A stretch of DNA of 64,000 bases from Dirofilaria immitis. Its lineage: Eukaryota > Nematoda > Chromadorea > Rhabditida > Onchocercidae. This document shows positions 39,190 through 52,300 of the stretch, piece by piece. The notes under the pieces are model-generated. The model did not search any database and was not told the DNA's origin. It was given only the letters and a program-made list of their open reading frames with translations. The stretch's first letter is position 1, and every line of letters begins with the position of its first letter. The stretch covers positions 3,490,001 through 3,554,000 of the forward strand of contig JAKNDB010000088.1 in assembly GCA_024305405.1 (NCBI GenBank), read 5' to 3'. The translations under genes were made by a program, and so were the position numbers.

Positions 39190-42100
39190 TTAGTTAAGAA
39201 GTCGAAGCAAATTAACCTGCTCATTTAGCGCATATTGCGTTGTAACGACAGTTTTCCCAATTGCAACCCACGTAATAACGTTGTCCAACTTTTTTCCCTC
39301 AGAAGCATCTTGAGAAATCTTCTTCTCAACATCCACACTTTTTTGAGATCAATACAAACATTAGGAATGGATAGAGATTGCTGCTCAGGAATATCAATTT
39401 TATCCGAGCGACTAATTTGGGTTCCTACTTCTGTGATTATATCAGATTCTTTCAGAGAAACTTGAAGCTCCATAGCGGAAGAATTCCGCGTTATCGATTC
39501 AGTTTCAGACAATGGAGCAACTTGGGATTCTTTTTTCTGAGAAATTTTGCTAACAGGAACAGCAGAAACTTGTAATTTTTCTGCAGGAAAAGTACGGGGT
39601 TCTTCTATAAGAGCTGCATTTAATTCATGCTTTGGAACAAGATGAGATTCTTCAGTCTCTTTGCTTAGAATATTTTGAGATTCCTTAGCAGAAACAGTTG
39701 TGGAAATTCTCAGCGGTACAAACTGAGCTTCATTTGTAGAAATAATTACGTTGGGTGAAAGAACTTGAGATGCATCCATCGGGAGATTTTGAAGTTTCTG
39801 CAAATAAATGACTTGAGACCCCCGTATGAAAAAATTTTGAACCTTTTCAGAAAAGTAATTGAAACAGCATTTTGATATTGTTTAGATTACTGAGTAAAGA
39901 TGGATAAAAAATGAATAAATTAGTCGATTGAAATAGTTGCTGTTACGACGAAATTATTGATTGAATTTTTCACTGGAACAATTACATAAACACATATTGA
40001 GATGGAAGCATTTGAATTTTTTCAAGACATTATCGACTTTTTTTTTAAGGAATCCTTCATGATAAAATCTAGGTAAAATGTTTTTATGAAAATGTTTCAG
40101 CATATGTTTGCAATTTATTTGCTGAAATGCTTTCAAAAACTTTTACAGAAAGAATTTGGGGTTCTGGCAAAGGAATGATTTGAACTTGATTCTTAACAAA
40201 AGTCGAAATTCTTTCATGAAATTATAGAAATTCCTTTACGAAATAAGATCTCTTTTAATAAAATAGTTGAAGTCCCTTCGGAATCATTCATTTACTTTTC
40301 CATTATTATTGGGAAAAGTAAAAGATTCTACGCAAAATTTTCTGAATTTCTTTTGCAACAAATTTTTGCAGAAGCAATTTTTGATTTTGAATTCAGTTTG
40401 GAATTCATTTACAAAATTTCCTAAAAGAATCAAAAGAATGATTTTTCCTAGTAATGAGTTTTGCTTTCGAACTAACCTTAAGTTTCTTCACTTCAGAGAT
40501 TTCTAGATGCATTGAGCAAACATCTTCAGGTTTCTTAACAGGTGTAGTTTGAATCTCTTTCACAGATTTCTTTATTGTAGAGCCTTTTGATCCTTTCAAA
40601 TGGATAATTTGATGCTCCTTCGCAGAAACTCCCCAAATTTAGTTATACCAGCAGCGTGAAGTTCCTCTGTTCTCTTCTTATTCTTTGCTGGGACAATTTC
40701 AACAATCTTGAAATGTGTAGATTCAGGTTTTCTCAAAGAAGGAAACAGAGTTTCCTGAATGACTTTGGTTTGAGGTTCATTTAATGAAATAACTTGAGAT
40801 TCTTTTTGGGGACAGTTTGTACAATGTCCGAATATGTGGTACCATGTTCCTTGGAATAGGCAGCCTGAATCTCTTTTACAGAAAAAATTTGCGATTCTTT
40901 TGTAGATGTGGTCTTATTCTGTCTTGATTGAGAAATTTTCAATGGTGTAATTTTCAATTGGGGTATCTCTTCATGAGCAATCTGCAATTCACTTGGAGGT
41001 AAATTTTGAAATTTCTCTGTAAAGCAGTCAGTGGTTCTTGTATAGGAATAACTTCAGATTTCAAAATAGAAGTATCTGAAAGTTTCTCCAGTTGAACCAC
41101 TTGAGATTTTTTCAAAGGTCGAATGATTTGACGTTTTCCCACTCCAATTAATTCGTCTTTCTTTGGTAAAGCAATTCGGGATTTGCTTTCAGGAACGACA
41201 GAAGACTTCTGTGCGAGAGCAATCTGAGATTTTTGAATGGAAGATTCTACTTCAGAATCGAGATGTAGTTTCATTTCTGAAACAAGCGGGAGAACTTGCT
41301 CTTCTTCAGAAGGAATCTGATTTTGCTGAGTAAGCAAGGATTTTTCTTCCAGAATGGCTGGAATTTTTTCCACTTCGGTAACTGATATCATTTTAATTTT
41401 TGCTGGTAAAGCTGAAGATTTGATTGGAATTGTTCCTATGGAGTCATTTTCTTTGTCAGAAGGTCGTTGATCGGAAATTTCTTTTTCTTGACTCAACGTT
41501 TGAATTAACCATTATTTTTTCCTGATCATTGTTTTCGTTTTTCTGAAAAATTTTTGAAATCAAAAGATTGAATTTGCGACTGTCAGATTGCATTCGAATT
41601 TACATACAATTTGTTAATTTAAATATATTGTGATAATTGATGTTATATTTGATTGATATAACATCAAAAACACTTCAAGCAAATTTATGTCAAAATATCG
41701 AATTGAAAGATAAAGGAAATTGTTGTTTTGAAGAATGCTGTTATTAAGATATACAGAATTATTGTTACAATACAAAAGATTTTGTTAATTATAAAATATT
41801 ATATAGTAATGTGGGAAAAAAATATATCGACAAGCTCATTATCTTTGCATAATGTAGGAAATAAAAGCTAAGATGAAAATTAGCCTGGGATAGATGCTAA
41901 CATGTTGTTTCGATATCGTAATATTAGCTTCTCCAGGGAATACGATTAATAATATTAACAGAAGCATTTTTATCCAGTAATAGCTTCCTTTGTTCTCTGG
42001 TTTCGGATCACAAAATAATGTCATAATAATGTATATAGACCTGAAATAAATATAATCATTTCTTTTTTTAATCAAGTAGTTAAAAAAAAAGAAAGTGAGA

Positions 42101-43122
42101 AGTTCTTCAACTTTAAAAATTAAAAAGAAAATAGGGAAGTATTCACAAAACACAACTTCTGCAAGATTGAAAGGATATAAACAAGGCTGATTTTAGAACT
42201 AAATCAAATCCTAATCACTAGCGAAAAAATAAAAATGAAAAACTAATGAATGAAATGACAATGTTAAAAATATTTGAAAATCATTCTCAAGATATTCTCC
42301 TAAATCAATAAGAGGATTTGATTTAACTCGTACGTACTAAGCCATATCGATATTCCGAGTTGAGATTTGCTGATGATGGAATGCATGCAAGTTGTATCGG
42401 TTACAAATATCTGCGTTAAATTTTAAACTATTAACGCTTATCGTATTGCTCACCAGTAATATAGAAGATTATCGGATGGTGGTTTCTCGTCCGGATAAAC
42501 ATACGTGAGTAAAATCGGTATCGTGATAAGGATTGTATTGGCGACAAATCGGGCATAATCACCGATGATAAGATAAATTAAAATGCCAGAAATAATGAAA
42601 ATCGCTAAATGGCACTCATCTGCTCCTGATTTCTCATGCAAATATCGTAAACTTCTTGCAGACATATGCCACTAAAAAATTTCAAGCATTTTTTTATTCA
42701 AATTGTTCACCTTCAAATTTCAATATACCTTCATTTTGATGAAAGATGCCACTAAAGGATATTTGATTTTAATAGTTTATAAAATAATTGAAAGTAATTT
42801 TCTAACAATTGTATCCTTCAAATGAGTGAATTGATTCAATTTTATAAAACTTATATTTCTTTTTCTGAACATTTCCTAATTTATTTACAAAAATTTAGAA
42901 TCGTTTATACACTCAGTGCATTGAATGTCTAAAATTTAATTGAAATAGAACTACACAGCAGATATTCACACAAAAGTCTATTTCTCGTCGATCAAGTTGA
43001 CCTCTTGTAACGAAAACTATCAACAATAAAGCTGAATTTTGAGCAATGACCTGATCGTAAATAAGAGCGTATAGATGATTTTGTAATTTTTGCGAAAATT
43101 CATTCAACAGTGCAACCAGCAT
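39190..43122 (-). CDS. REEP/TB2-DP1/HVA22-type protein with long repetitive Lys/Glu/Ser/Gln tail
   Basis: Exons 43122-43051, 42671-42454, 42040-41902 and one very long exon 41542-39190 (stop TAA at 39190-39192). Residues 1-143 form the REEP domain: WHMSARSLRYLHEKSG, hairpin YLIIGDYARFVANTILI, TYVYPDEKPPSDNLLYYW, SIYIIMTLFCD and a second hydrophobic hairpin ending VFPGEANI. Such proteins curve ER tubules. The joined phases (0, 2, 0) carry the frame directly into the last exon, whose roughly 780 codons encode a polar tail. The tail is built on a degenerate 10-12-residue motif around KESQ or KEIQ, for example TKESQIFSVKEIQ, KKESQVISLNEPQ and AKESQNILSKE. It ends NEQVNLLRLLN. Several frame breaks interrupt this exon; at least five fall in homopolymers (39339-39344, 40378-40382, 40631-40634, 40803-40807, 41009-41014). 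The stretch 39810-40400 is the least clear. Confidence 0.7.
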
Positions 43123-44357
43123 TAAACTTATGTAAGTTGATCATTAAATTATTTACGAATTGATATATATATTTTATATTAAAAGTTTCTATATTCAATT
43201 AAATATTCAAATTAGTCAAAATGTCTTGCCAAATATACGCAGCTGCATTTTTAATGAATTGAATGAATGCAAAAAATTATCCTTTTACCACTCTAGCAAT
43301 GCAAATTGAATTTTTATAAATTATGATAATATTGCATTAAAAATGAAGGGAAGTCAAAAATTCAGAAAATAAATGCTTCTGTTTTTGTGGTATCAAAAAT
43401 CATCCGAATGATGTCAAAATACTACTACTACGTATTGATTGTCTTGTGCGTAGCAACTTTTTCAATAAAGCAATCAATTTGAATAATAGATAGGATAAAA
43501 AGTACAATAAATATATTTACCTGAGAATACAGCATAGAGATAAGAAATGGCTTAGAAATAAAAATGCTTCATAGGAAATTTCATGTCGACATTTCTGATG
43601 CTTACAACAAAACGATTGTCTGATAGAATCACCATAGGTTTGACACTTTTGGTCTTTTCAATAATTCTTTTTTTTAGTTTCAAATTAATTTAATAATAAC
43701 ATATTCTAAAAATTCTTGTTCAAAACATTCTAATTCAAATATTTTGTGACTTTATTGTCCAATTAGAATATGACAAAAATCAATGGGGATTTTTTATTTC
43801 TGAGAAACTTCTAGTTCCATAATTTGAGAATTTATAAATGAATAAAGTTTATAAATGAGGTGTACGTATCATAGCAGCAAAGCTAGTTTTCTATACTGAA
43901 GATTTGGAAGGCATGCTCAGACTGTTTGATGATCGACAAATGCTATCTTCACTAAACCAGTGTTTCTTCGTTTTAAATCGTAAACTTCTGGACATTGTTG
44001 CTAAACCAAGATTGTGTCGTGCTGTGACACATACTATATACCTAAAAACATGCATATATGATAGCTATTTAGATATTTCGAGATAAATTATAAAACTTAT
44101 CAATTTAAAATCAAGTTTTCGAGTCCAAAAATGTTCTATTATAGTTACGATTGCAAAGATAATCTTATCTTCAACTATACTTAGTATTGTTATAATTTGA
44201 ACGCATTTTGCATATAGTTTTTCCAATTGCTTTCTATGTTTTCTTTCTATCTTTTCTGGAAATCGATTCAGCTCATTAAGCTTACTTATTTCGCTACAAA
44301 ATTCTACAAATCGTTATTTATATTTGACGCATTATATTAGAAGATGAATTATTAAGC
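43123..44357. other. Intergenic stretch
   Basis: About 1.2 kb between two minus-strand genes. A minus-strand frame from about 44320 to 44060 is open for roughly 85 codons and rich in Lys, Glu and Ile, but it has no splice context or homology I recognise. I see nothing else. Confidence 0.4.
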
Positions 44358-47300
44358 TTATCTGGTATTTGGTAAAAGTTCGGTAACTGTAAAACGCTTA
44401 TTTTTACCACAACCATAACTTTGCCAAGAAGAGAATTGTGGTGCTGGCTCTTGACTGAGTAGAACTGTATAATTCTAAAAGATTTATTAAATATATATAT
44501 ATATATATATACTCTTTAATTTATTTTTAGCACTAATTATTGAACGATATTAGCTTAAGTGCAAAGAAATAAATATGTTTCATTTCTCTTTTCTTTTCAT
44601 AGTTATTCGATAAGAAATTTGAAATTTGCAAATTGTTGAATAAAATGAAGGAAATATTTTGAAAATGAAGCAGTATAATTTAAACCATTGAAAGCAAAAA
44701 CAATAATTTCATAAATAACAATTTTACCTCAGGTCCAATATTTTTACGTGGAGCATTCCAGACTAATGTCGCTGTTTCGGAACTTAGTTCTTCCAGTGAT
44801 AGAGATTGTGGAACAGTGCATGGTTCTAAAATTTTCGATGCAGTTTAAAATTACTCCTGGAAGGTGAACTAAATCAATAAATTGATGAATTTTATACCAT
44901 CTATTGAATGATACAATGTAATGATACTAAAGTAGCATCTAGTCAATCTTTCGAAGTTTACAGATATCGAAAATAAAAGGCCATTTTTGACAGAATTAGA
45001 TTCCTTCCAACTGAAATATGAAAAGCCACAAAAAGTTTGAAATATACCAGTATATTCATAACATGTGATAGGTTTGCTACTTCCGAAATTGGTTGTTGTT
45101 GCAACAGAAAATCCATAGAGTGTGAAGGAACGTAAACCGGTGATAACATATCGCTCAGTACAAACATATTCAATTACTGTTGTTGGATTATTTCGGCTTC
45201 GAGGTGTTATAAAATCAAATGACAAATAATCTCAAACTTTTATGCAACCATCCGAATAATATCAATGCAAATAATTAAATTTTTAATAACTTCAAAGAAA
45301 TAATGAAAACAAAATACGAACCTTATTTTATAGGTGACCGTGTACCAGAAACTTTTTCCTTCGTTATCGCATGATGGAGGATCCCATTTAAGGACTATAG
45401 AATTTGATGTCGAATTGGTCACTCTTAAGTTTCGTGGAGGATTAAGAGAGTCTATAAAAATTTTTAGTAAAGAGACGAAGAATAAAGGTCAAAAGTACAT
45501 TATTAAATAATTTCTAATACGATCTGTTGGAATATTACTACATTCATTACAATATCTTCATCTTCTTTTGTCCTTATCATCAATTTGCAAAAGATCTTCG
45601 AAAGATATTAGCTATTTAACAATTTTAATTCATCTAATAGTTTGCTTCTAATGAATTAATTTTAATCTGATATCGATAAATTTATCGGATAAACAAACAT
45701 ATCAATGTAACATACTCATCAACAAATTACTTTTTATTTCGTTTCGGCTCTGTTGTAAGCGAAAATCTGCAAATATTTCTTTTACCAATATTAGTATAAC
45801 AGCACTCATTAATCGCAGAATAAATACAAACGCTTGCAATTTGCATTTAGAAGAATTCATAATAAACATTTGCAATTATCAACGTATTTTCGCATTGTTT
45901 CCCGAAATCAACACATGTGGAATTGAAATAATCAGAGATTAATAATAAATGACCAATGATAATTTGCGAGCCATTCTAATTAGCTTAATAAATGTTACGC
46001 AGTTTTGGAAAATCCCTACCGATTTCCATATATTGTAGAGCAGCGGCAGTTTCAAATAATTTACGCATTGCTTCACGTTTCATTGTGATTAAACGTAGTT
46101 GTTGTACTTTCTTTAGCCATTCAAGAGAATCCTATGATCAGTTTGTACGTTAGCGCTTTCTTAAAATTTTTGTAGAAAAAAATATGAAATTCGTTTCCAT
46201 TTAATTTCACAGATAATTATGATCTTTATAATATGACTTGCATATTGATTCTTTGCATAAAATCACTTAAAAATTTAAGAAAACAGGCACCTCAAGATCA
46301 AGATTACGACCAAAAAAATGCAATCGATCTATGTAATAGGAGCCTACTATATCAATAAATGATGTAGCTAAGATTAACCCGAGCAACACGATGAATAATG
46401 TGAGCAATATGAATGATTGGTTTCGAGGTATCAAATCTAAAATAGTATACGATCATCAAGAAGTTATATATTATGATCTTTAAGTTAAATTTAATCATCA
46501 ACCTTCTGATTGATTTGCAGTTTTTTCGAAATAGTTTCAGTCAAAAGTCTATTCAACAATATTTTCATCGTTTTCAACATGAAGTTAATATTCAAGCAAA
46601 GAGACTGCTGAGAGAGAAAAAATAACCTCCGAAACCAATAGTAAGCATAGAAACTATAATAAAATAAAGACCATCGTAAATACTCCATCCTTCAATCCAT
46701 GAAATGAGGTAACTTGCAGCGATTACATATACAAATAATAAAATATAAATTGTAACAAAAGGTACTTCGACAAAATGCGCATTTTCTAAGTGAGTCCATA
46801 GAAATTCTGCCACCTATAAAGAAATCAAATTTTCTAACTAATATTTATTGAAAATTTTGGAAATATTGCAGTTGTTATGAAAGAAAATTCGGATTTTTTC
46901 TCTTTAGCCATCATTCTGTTTATATACTTATGTTAAAATATTGATCAAAAGATTGATTTTTAATTAACTAGCATTATGCTATCATGCATTTTCCTCTAGA
47001 ATATTATGGCTTAGATTAGGAGGATTGTTGTTTAAATAAACAAGATACTTCCTCGTCGGCACCGGAAATGATAATTTCATCGACTGGCACTTCGAAATGA
47101 CTTTCAAGTTTACGACTTGCAATTCTATGCTTCAGCACTTCTGCATATAACCGATTTATAAATTCATTAAAAATTTAGCCTGAAAATAATCAGTGATGTT
47201 TTACTTCATCTTAACAAATGACGTAATCAGAAATTTTTGGTTATTTGATCATTTGAATGGTGCCAGAAATGCTGAATATGCTTCATCCAGTTAATTTGCA

Positions 47301-49345
47301 AGAGAAAATTTTCGTTTTATTTTTCATTTGATATCTTAAATCATCACAATCCATCAACAAAATCTATCAATTTTAGTCATATTAACTGCTTAATAAAATT
47401 TTTTTCTACAAATTTTTGGCTGCAACCGATATCAAATTGAAAGTAACACTAATGTTTATTTCCCAATAATATCTGAGTGGTGAATTATAAATGCAATAGA
47501 AAAATCTCAAATCTCAATTTTTCATTAAGATGGCATGACATGCAAATCTTATTGAACTACTAACCTGATATATCTAATAATATAACAATAATTAGTAAAG
47601 ACTTACTAAATCAGTAAGTGTAATAATAAATAATGGAATACCGATAAATATATAAACAATAATAAATAAGCGGGCGAAATATGAATCCGAAACACTGTTG
47701 CCATATCCTAAAAATAATTATTATATTTCAAAAAATTAGTATTTCTTTTCAAAAGGACATCGATTTTGAGAAGCAGTTTGAACTTTAAGAAATTATTGAA
47801 TTTTTCTACTTTTTGCTCGTTTTATTTCAGAAACAAATTTCAATTCTTGAAACAAAATCTTTGTTAAGTTTTTTAGAATATAACAATTTTGAGAGAAAAT
47901 CTATGAGAATGTTTAAAATATTTCTAAAAATAAGTCATATTACGAAAATCAAACCTATAGATGTTAAAGCAGTCGCTGCGAAGAACAAATTCCATATTAA
48001 TTTCGGTTGCTCTTTTTCATGCAATCTTTCTACCTTTAAAACATAAATAAATGGAAAATCAGATATTGGAATAACTTATGATTAAAATTATAAAATGCGT
48101 TATGCTTCAAGATTTCATAAAATATCCTAAATCCATTCCTACACAACTGTGATATCTTCTAAATTTCTTCACTCAATGAAAAAAGATGTTACTATTGTAG
48201 GTCTTCTTATAAATGATTGACTGATGTATTTCTGGAATACTGTATGAAGTTTGAAAGCATAATTATCCAACGACTTTTCGAGATTTGCCTTTCGTTTCTT
48301 CATTGAGCGCGGTCGAACTGTTTCAGCAATTAAACTTTCTTTCATTCTAAAATCTATCATAGTTTTTCAACTTTTAAATTATAATTTTTGAAAATTCGTA
48401 AAATCGTAATTTAAATATCATAATTCTTATGTTTTTGAACATTAGTAAATGTTTAAGAAAAATTCGATATTTAATAAAGCCATTAAAGGGGTAAATTTAG
48501 AAATTCGTGTAGCATGCACTGCTTTGTTACAATAAATTATTATGAATTTTAAAAGTGGGAGATTCAACTGTCCAATTATTCGTTGTGATTGAAAACTGAA
48601 AGTATCAGATCAATTGATTTAGTTGAGCAAAAAGTTTGCTTAACTTACTCAATCAATGTATTGCCATTTATATCTGTACGATCATCAATATAACAAAATG
48701 CCGTAAAGGATAAACTGCCCACAATGATATAGCATATGGCAGCAAGTAAAAGACTGATATGCGGTAGAGCTGTATGATGAACCTAAAATATCAAACTTCC
48801 ACTTGCTTTTATTATCTTAATATATAGAAAATATACCGAAAATCTGTATATTTCCTTTTATTACATTATATCAATCTTAATCGATATAAGTTGATCTTAA
48901 AATATTGCATGTCCATATTCCTTTATCGAATATCCAATTTCAGTTATCCTGTTATGCTAATATTAAAATATCGTGCTGGTGCTATTGAAATGATCAAATT
49001 CTTCAGGCTATATCACCATAAATCTTTTTCGGACAAACTTATTATTATAATCTGCACCCTTCTTATGCAACCGTAAAAATGTAGAATATAGAATCAGAAA
49101 TTTGTTATCGATAAACAATTCTCTATCAATTCTTGATCACTTCGATAAAAAATACAAAGAAAGTATACCAATCGTCTGGTATAACCCAAATCGGTTGAAG
49201 CTAGATCATTTAATCTGCATGAGCCAGATTCTGAACCAATACACATTTTGTTCATATACTTCTTTGCTGAATATTTAATATTGGCAATCACCACATCCAC
49301 AAAACTGCTGAATTTTTTTCGGCATTTTGGTAAAGTCTTCTGATA
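44358..49345 (-). CDS. Two-pore-domain (TWK-type) potassium channel with C-terminal fibronectin III domains
   Basis: Thirteen exons: 49345-49169, 48782-48649, 48346-48193, 48033-47955, 47707-47607, 47179-47049, 46813-46627, 46436-46291, 46131-46020, 45451-45322, 45196-45048, 44825-44728, 44474-44358. They total 1,715 bases, one short of 572 codons; the missing base is in A5 at 47169-47173. The K2P plan is complete: TM1 ([20 protein letters not shown]), pore 1 [15 protein letters not shown]2 ([20 protein letters not shown]), TM3, pore 2 MLTIGFGDLIPRN and TM4 ending [12 protein letters not shown]. It should conduct background K+ current at the plasma membrane. After the cytoplasmic exon ending LQYMEI (phase 1), a phase-1 exon continues into a fibronectin III domain ([37 protein letters not shown]). 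A second domain ([16 protein letters not shown] to ELLPNTR) stops short of its last strands. The 5' end is unresolved. Confidence 0.8.
44490..44511. repeat. AT microsatellite
   Basis: Uninterrupted AT repeat in the intron between the last two exons of the K2P-fibronectin gene. Confidence 0.9.
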
Positions 49346-52300
49346 CTGTAAAGAGATGGAGACTTGTTTGCAGTGAGTTTTAATTTTTGAAATAAAAATG
49401 GTCCGAAATTCTTATCTTATAAAATGTATGTTCATTTTTTTATGGCAGAATGCTTCAACAATTTTTTAGATAACAAAACTTAACAAACTATTTAATTCAA
49501 AAATATTTCTTGGAGTATTTTATTCTTAGAAATTACAATATTCTTAACATCTAGGAAAAAGAAAGCTAGAAGGAGTTAAATTATGGCAGAAAATGAAATA
49601 CGCCAGAAGGCAGAAGATTAATTAAGTTCATAATCCAATCAATAGGGCATGAAAGATCAAATAGAGAAACTGTTGACAAAAACAGAAAATAATATTTGTA
49701 ATGGTCATGAATCGGTGTTCACTGATTAGATTTGTAAGAACTACCTTTCAGTTTATACAACAAATTATTATATTGATTTCTAACATAGCCGAAAAAGATG
49801 ATTTATATAAAAAACTTTTTGGGAATTTTCTGAATTTTCATTAACTTATTGTGAGAGACACATAATGCTAAGATAAAATTTGCCAATTAACTTTTAATTT
49901 TGATTAAGCTTTTTAACAAAATGATATATGTGATAGATCAAATAAAATTCAAATTTTTAATATTTCAGATTCAACAGTTGCTATTAAAAGTTAGGTTAAG
50001 GTGAAGTTAAATTTTTCGGTTATTAAATTCCTTTTAACAGTAATTAAATATCAACATAGATACATGAAAATGATTTAGATAATTCGCAATATGGGATAAT
50101 TTATTTATTTGTTAAGTCCTGATTGAAATAGGTTAATAGAATGGCATTCATTATATTGCTTATAAATGATAAAACTGGAATTTTCAGACGACACAAGTTT
50201 TATTTGCAAACATTCGGGCCATCAAATTACCCTTCCCAATAATTTGTTTTGTAATTTATTTAAAAGCATTTCATTCTGCATGAATTTTGATTTTAACTTC
50301 TGAGAAGACGGGGAATCATAGTTTTTATATTGATTTTACTTTTGAAAAGTGAAAAAATAAAATTTTATGAATAAAGCTATAAATAAAGCTTTCTCCATTG
50401 CGACAAAATATGTTAAATTCGAAAAAAATTGTACACTTTGCGATTTGTTGTGGTTTCATTGAAAGTGAATAAATTGAATGAAAGTTTCTTAATTGAAATT
50501 TTGGCGATGTTTTATAAGTTTCATAGTCTTACTGACAAATTTGAATACTATAGATTATTTAGGAATAAATAACGGTAAACCCCAACGGATAAGTATAATG
50601 AAGCAACCAGTGGTGATGATGTGAAATAAATCAATGAAAAATAACTCACCTCACCTGGCTTACTTCATGTTTCACAAGTTAACCACATTTCGAATCTTTG
50701 GTTTTTTGGCATAGATTTTTCCGTTCCTTAATTGATGTAATTTGATGAAACATTTAAAATCAGTGCACTGCTATGATATCAGAATTTTAAACATAGCTTC
50801 ATTGAAGCCATCGCGCTAATAAATAATATAATCGATAAATATAAAAACATTGGTGATAAGTAAATGTGAAAAATATCGAATGATGAAAAAAAGGGAGTAT
50901 TAAGCAGAGAAATGAAAATTGCTCGGCAGAAAATAAGTTATTTTAAAGATTAGCCAGAGGAAAATTTGATGAATTACATCGATATCAAATAAATTAACAT
51001 GAAAATGAGGAAATAGAAATACGCATGATTAAGTTTCAAAAATAGTTTTATGAAGGGTTCCACAGATTCAGTAGCTAGAGTTGTTTGTGCATCAGAATGA
51101 AGCATTAATAAGATCTGGCGTAGAACCAAACCACTCAACGATGTCTCCTTAAATCCGTAAATTAAATGACTGCATTTTAATTCATCTTCCTGAACTTGCC
51201 TTCTTGCCTATTTTTACAGTATTCCCGGAGTAATAGCTACCAATTCAAATAAAACTTTGCAAATTTGCTTCATACGCATCATGTAGTTCACGCACAAATT
51301 ATTGGTTTTTTTTCTCTCCAAATGACTATTTGCAATTTATTGTTTTCATTACTTCTAAAATGATTCATGAATAATGTATAGATAATTTTAAAATTACGTA
51401 GCAGACCGATGAAGATTATCTGCGTTATTTTATTCTTAATATAATATGAGCAATGTTTGAGAATAAGAATCATCTCGGGAAATTGATTACAATTACATTT
51501 TTAAATTACCTTTTCAATAAAAATGAAATTAATGCTAACGAAAAATTTTTTCATAAAAGTGTAACAAATGCTAACAGAAAATGATTAGATGAATATAAAT
51601 GAGAAGGCTGTTTCAAGCATAGTCTAGCCTGAATTTGCACTGTTCGAAATGACAGATAAAATGAATAGCAAATTTCAGAATAAATTCTCTAGAGTGCATT
51701 TAAAGGAATATCATTAGACTAACATTGAAAAAGCTTTTGTGAGTTTCACCGATTTCTTATTTCCGATTTAAATCATTCATGCAAATGATTATTTCATTAA
51801 TATGGCATTACAGTAGAATTTTGGGCTATAGCTATAACATCATATAGCGGCAATATTCTTCAATAAGTACCTCTCGATAATTTTCATTTCATTTTTCTTC
51901 ATCTTGAAAGGATTCAAAGTTCGAGTCGCTTATGTTTTTGATAAAATTTACGATATAAATATTCATTTTATGAAAACTATTACTTCAAAATTTAAGTTAT
52001 TTGCATAATATGAGTTAACTTGAATATAATAAAAGCTGCTCTGTATGAAGAAGATATGATATGATTTACTTATTGTTGGAATATCTTTTGTCATAAATCA
52101 GTATGATCTTGACAGCTTTCCACTTTTTAAACGAATAAGTTTTGATATGATTTTAGAATTTTAAATTGTACATAGAATGATTTTTTACAAATAAATATCA
52201 TTTTGGTATGTATGGTATCGATAATGTGTTCATTATAATTGTTCCAATTAGCGATAATAAATTTATAATTTTGCTATTCAAAAAAAAGAAAAGAAAAAAA

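Noticed and set aside
39235..39575. Plus-strand open frames opposite the REEP tail
   Set aside because: They are antisense shadows of the long minus-strand coding exon.
43904..44086. 60-codon plus-strand frame
   Set aside because: No recognisable motif and no splice partners; likely chance.
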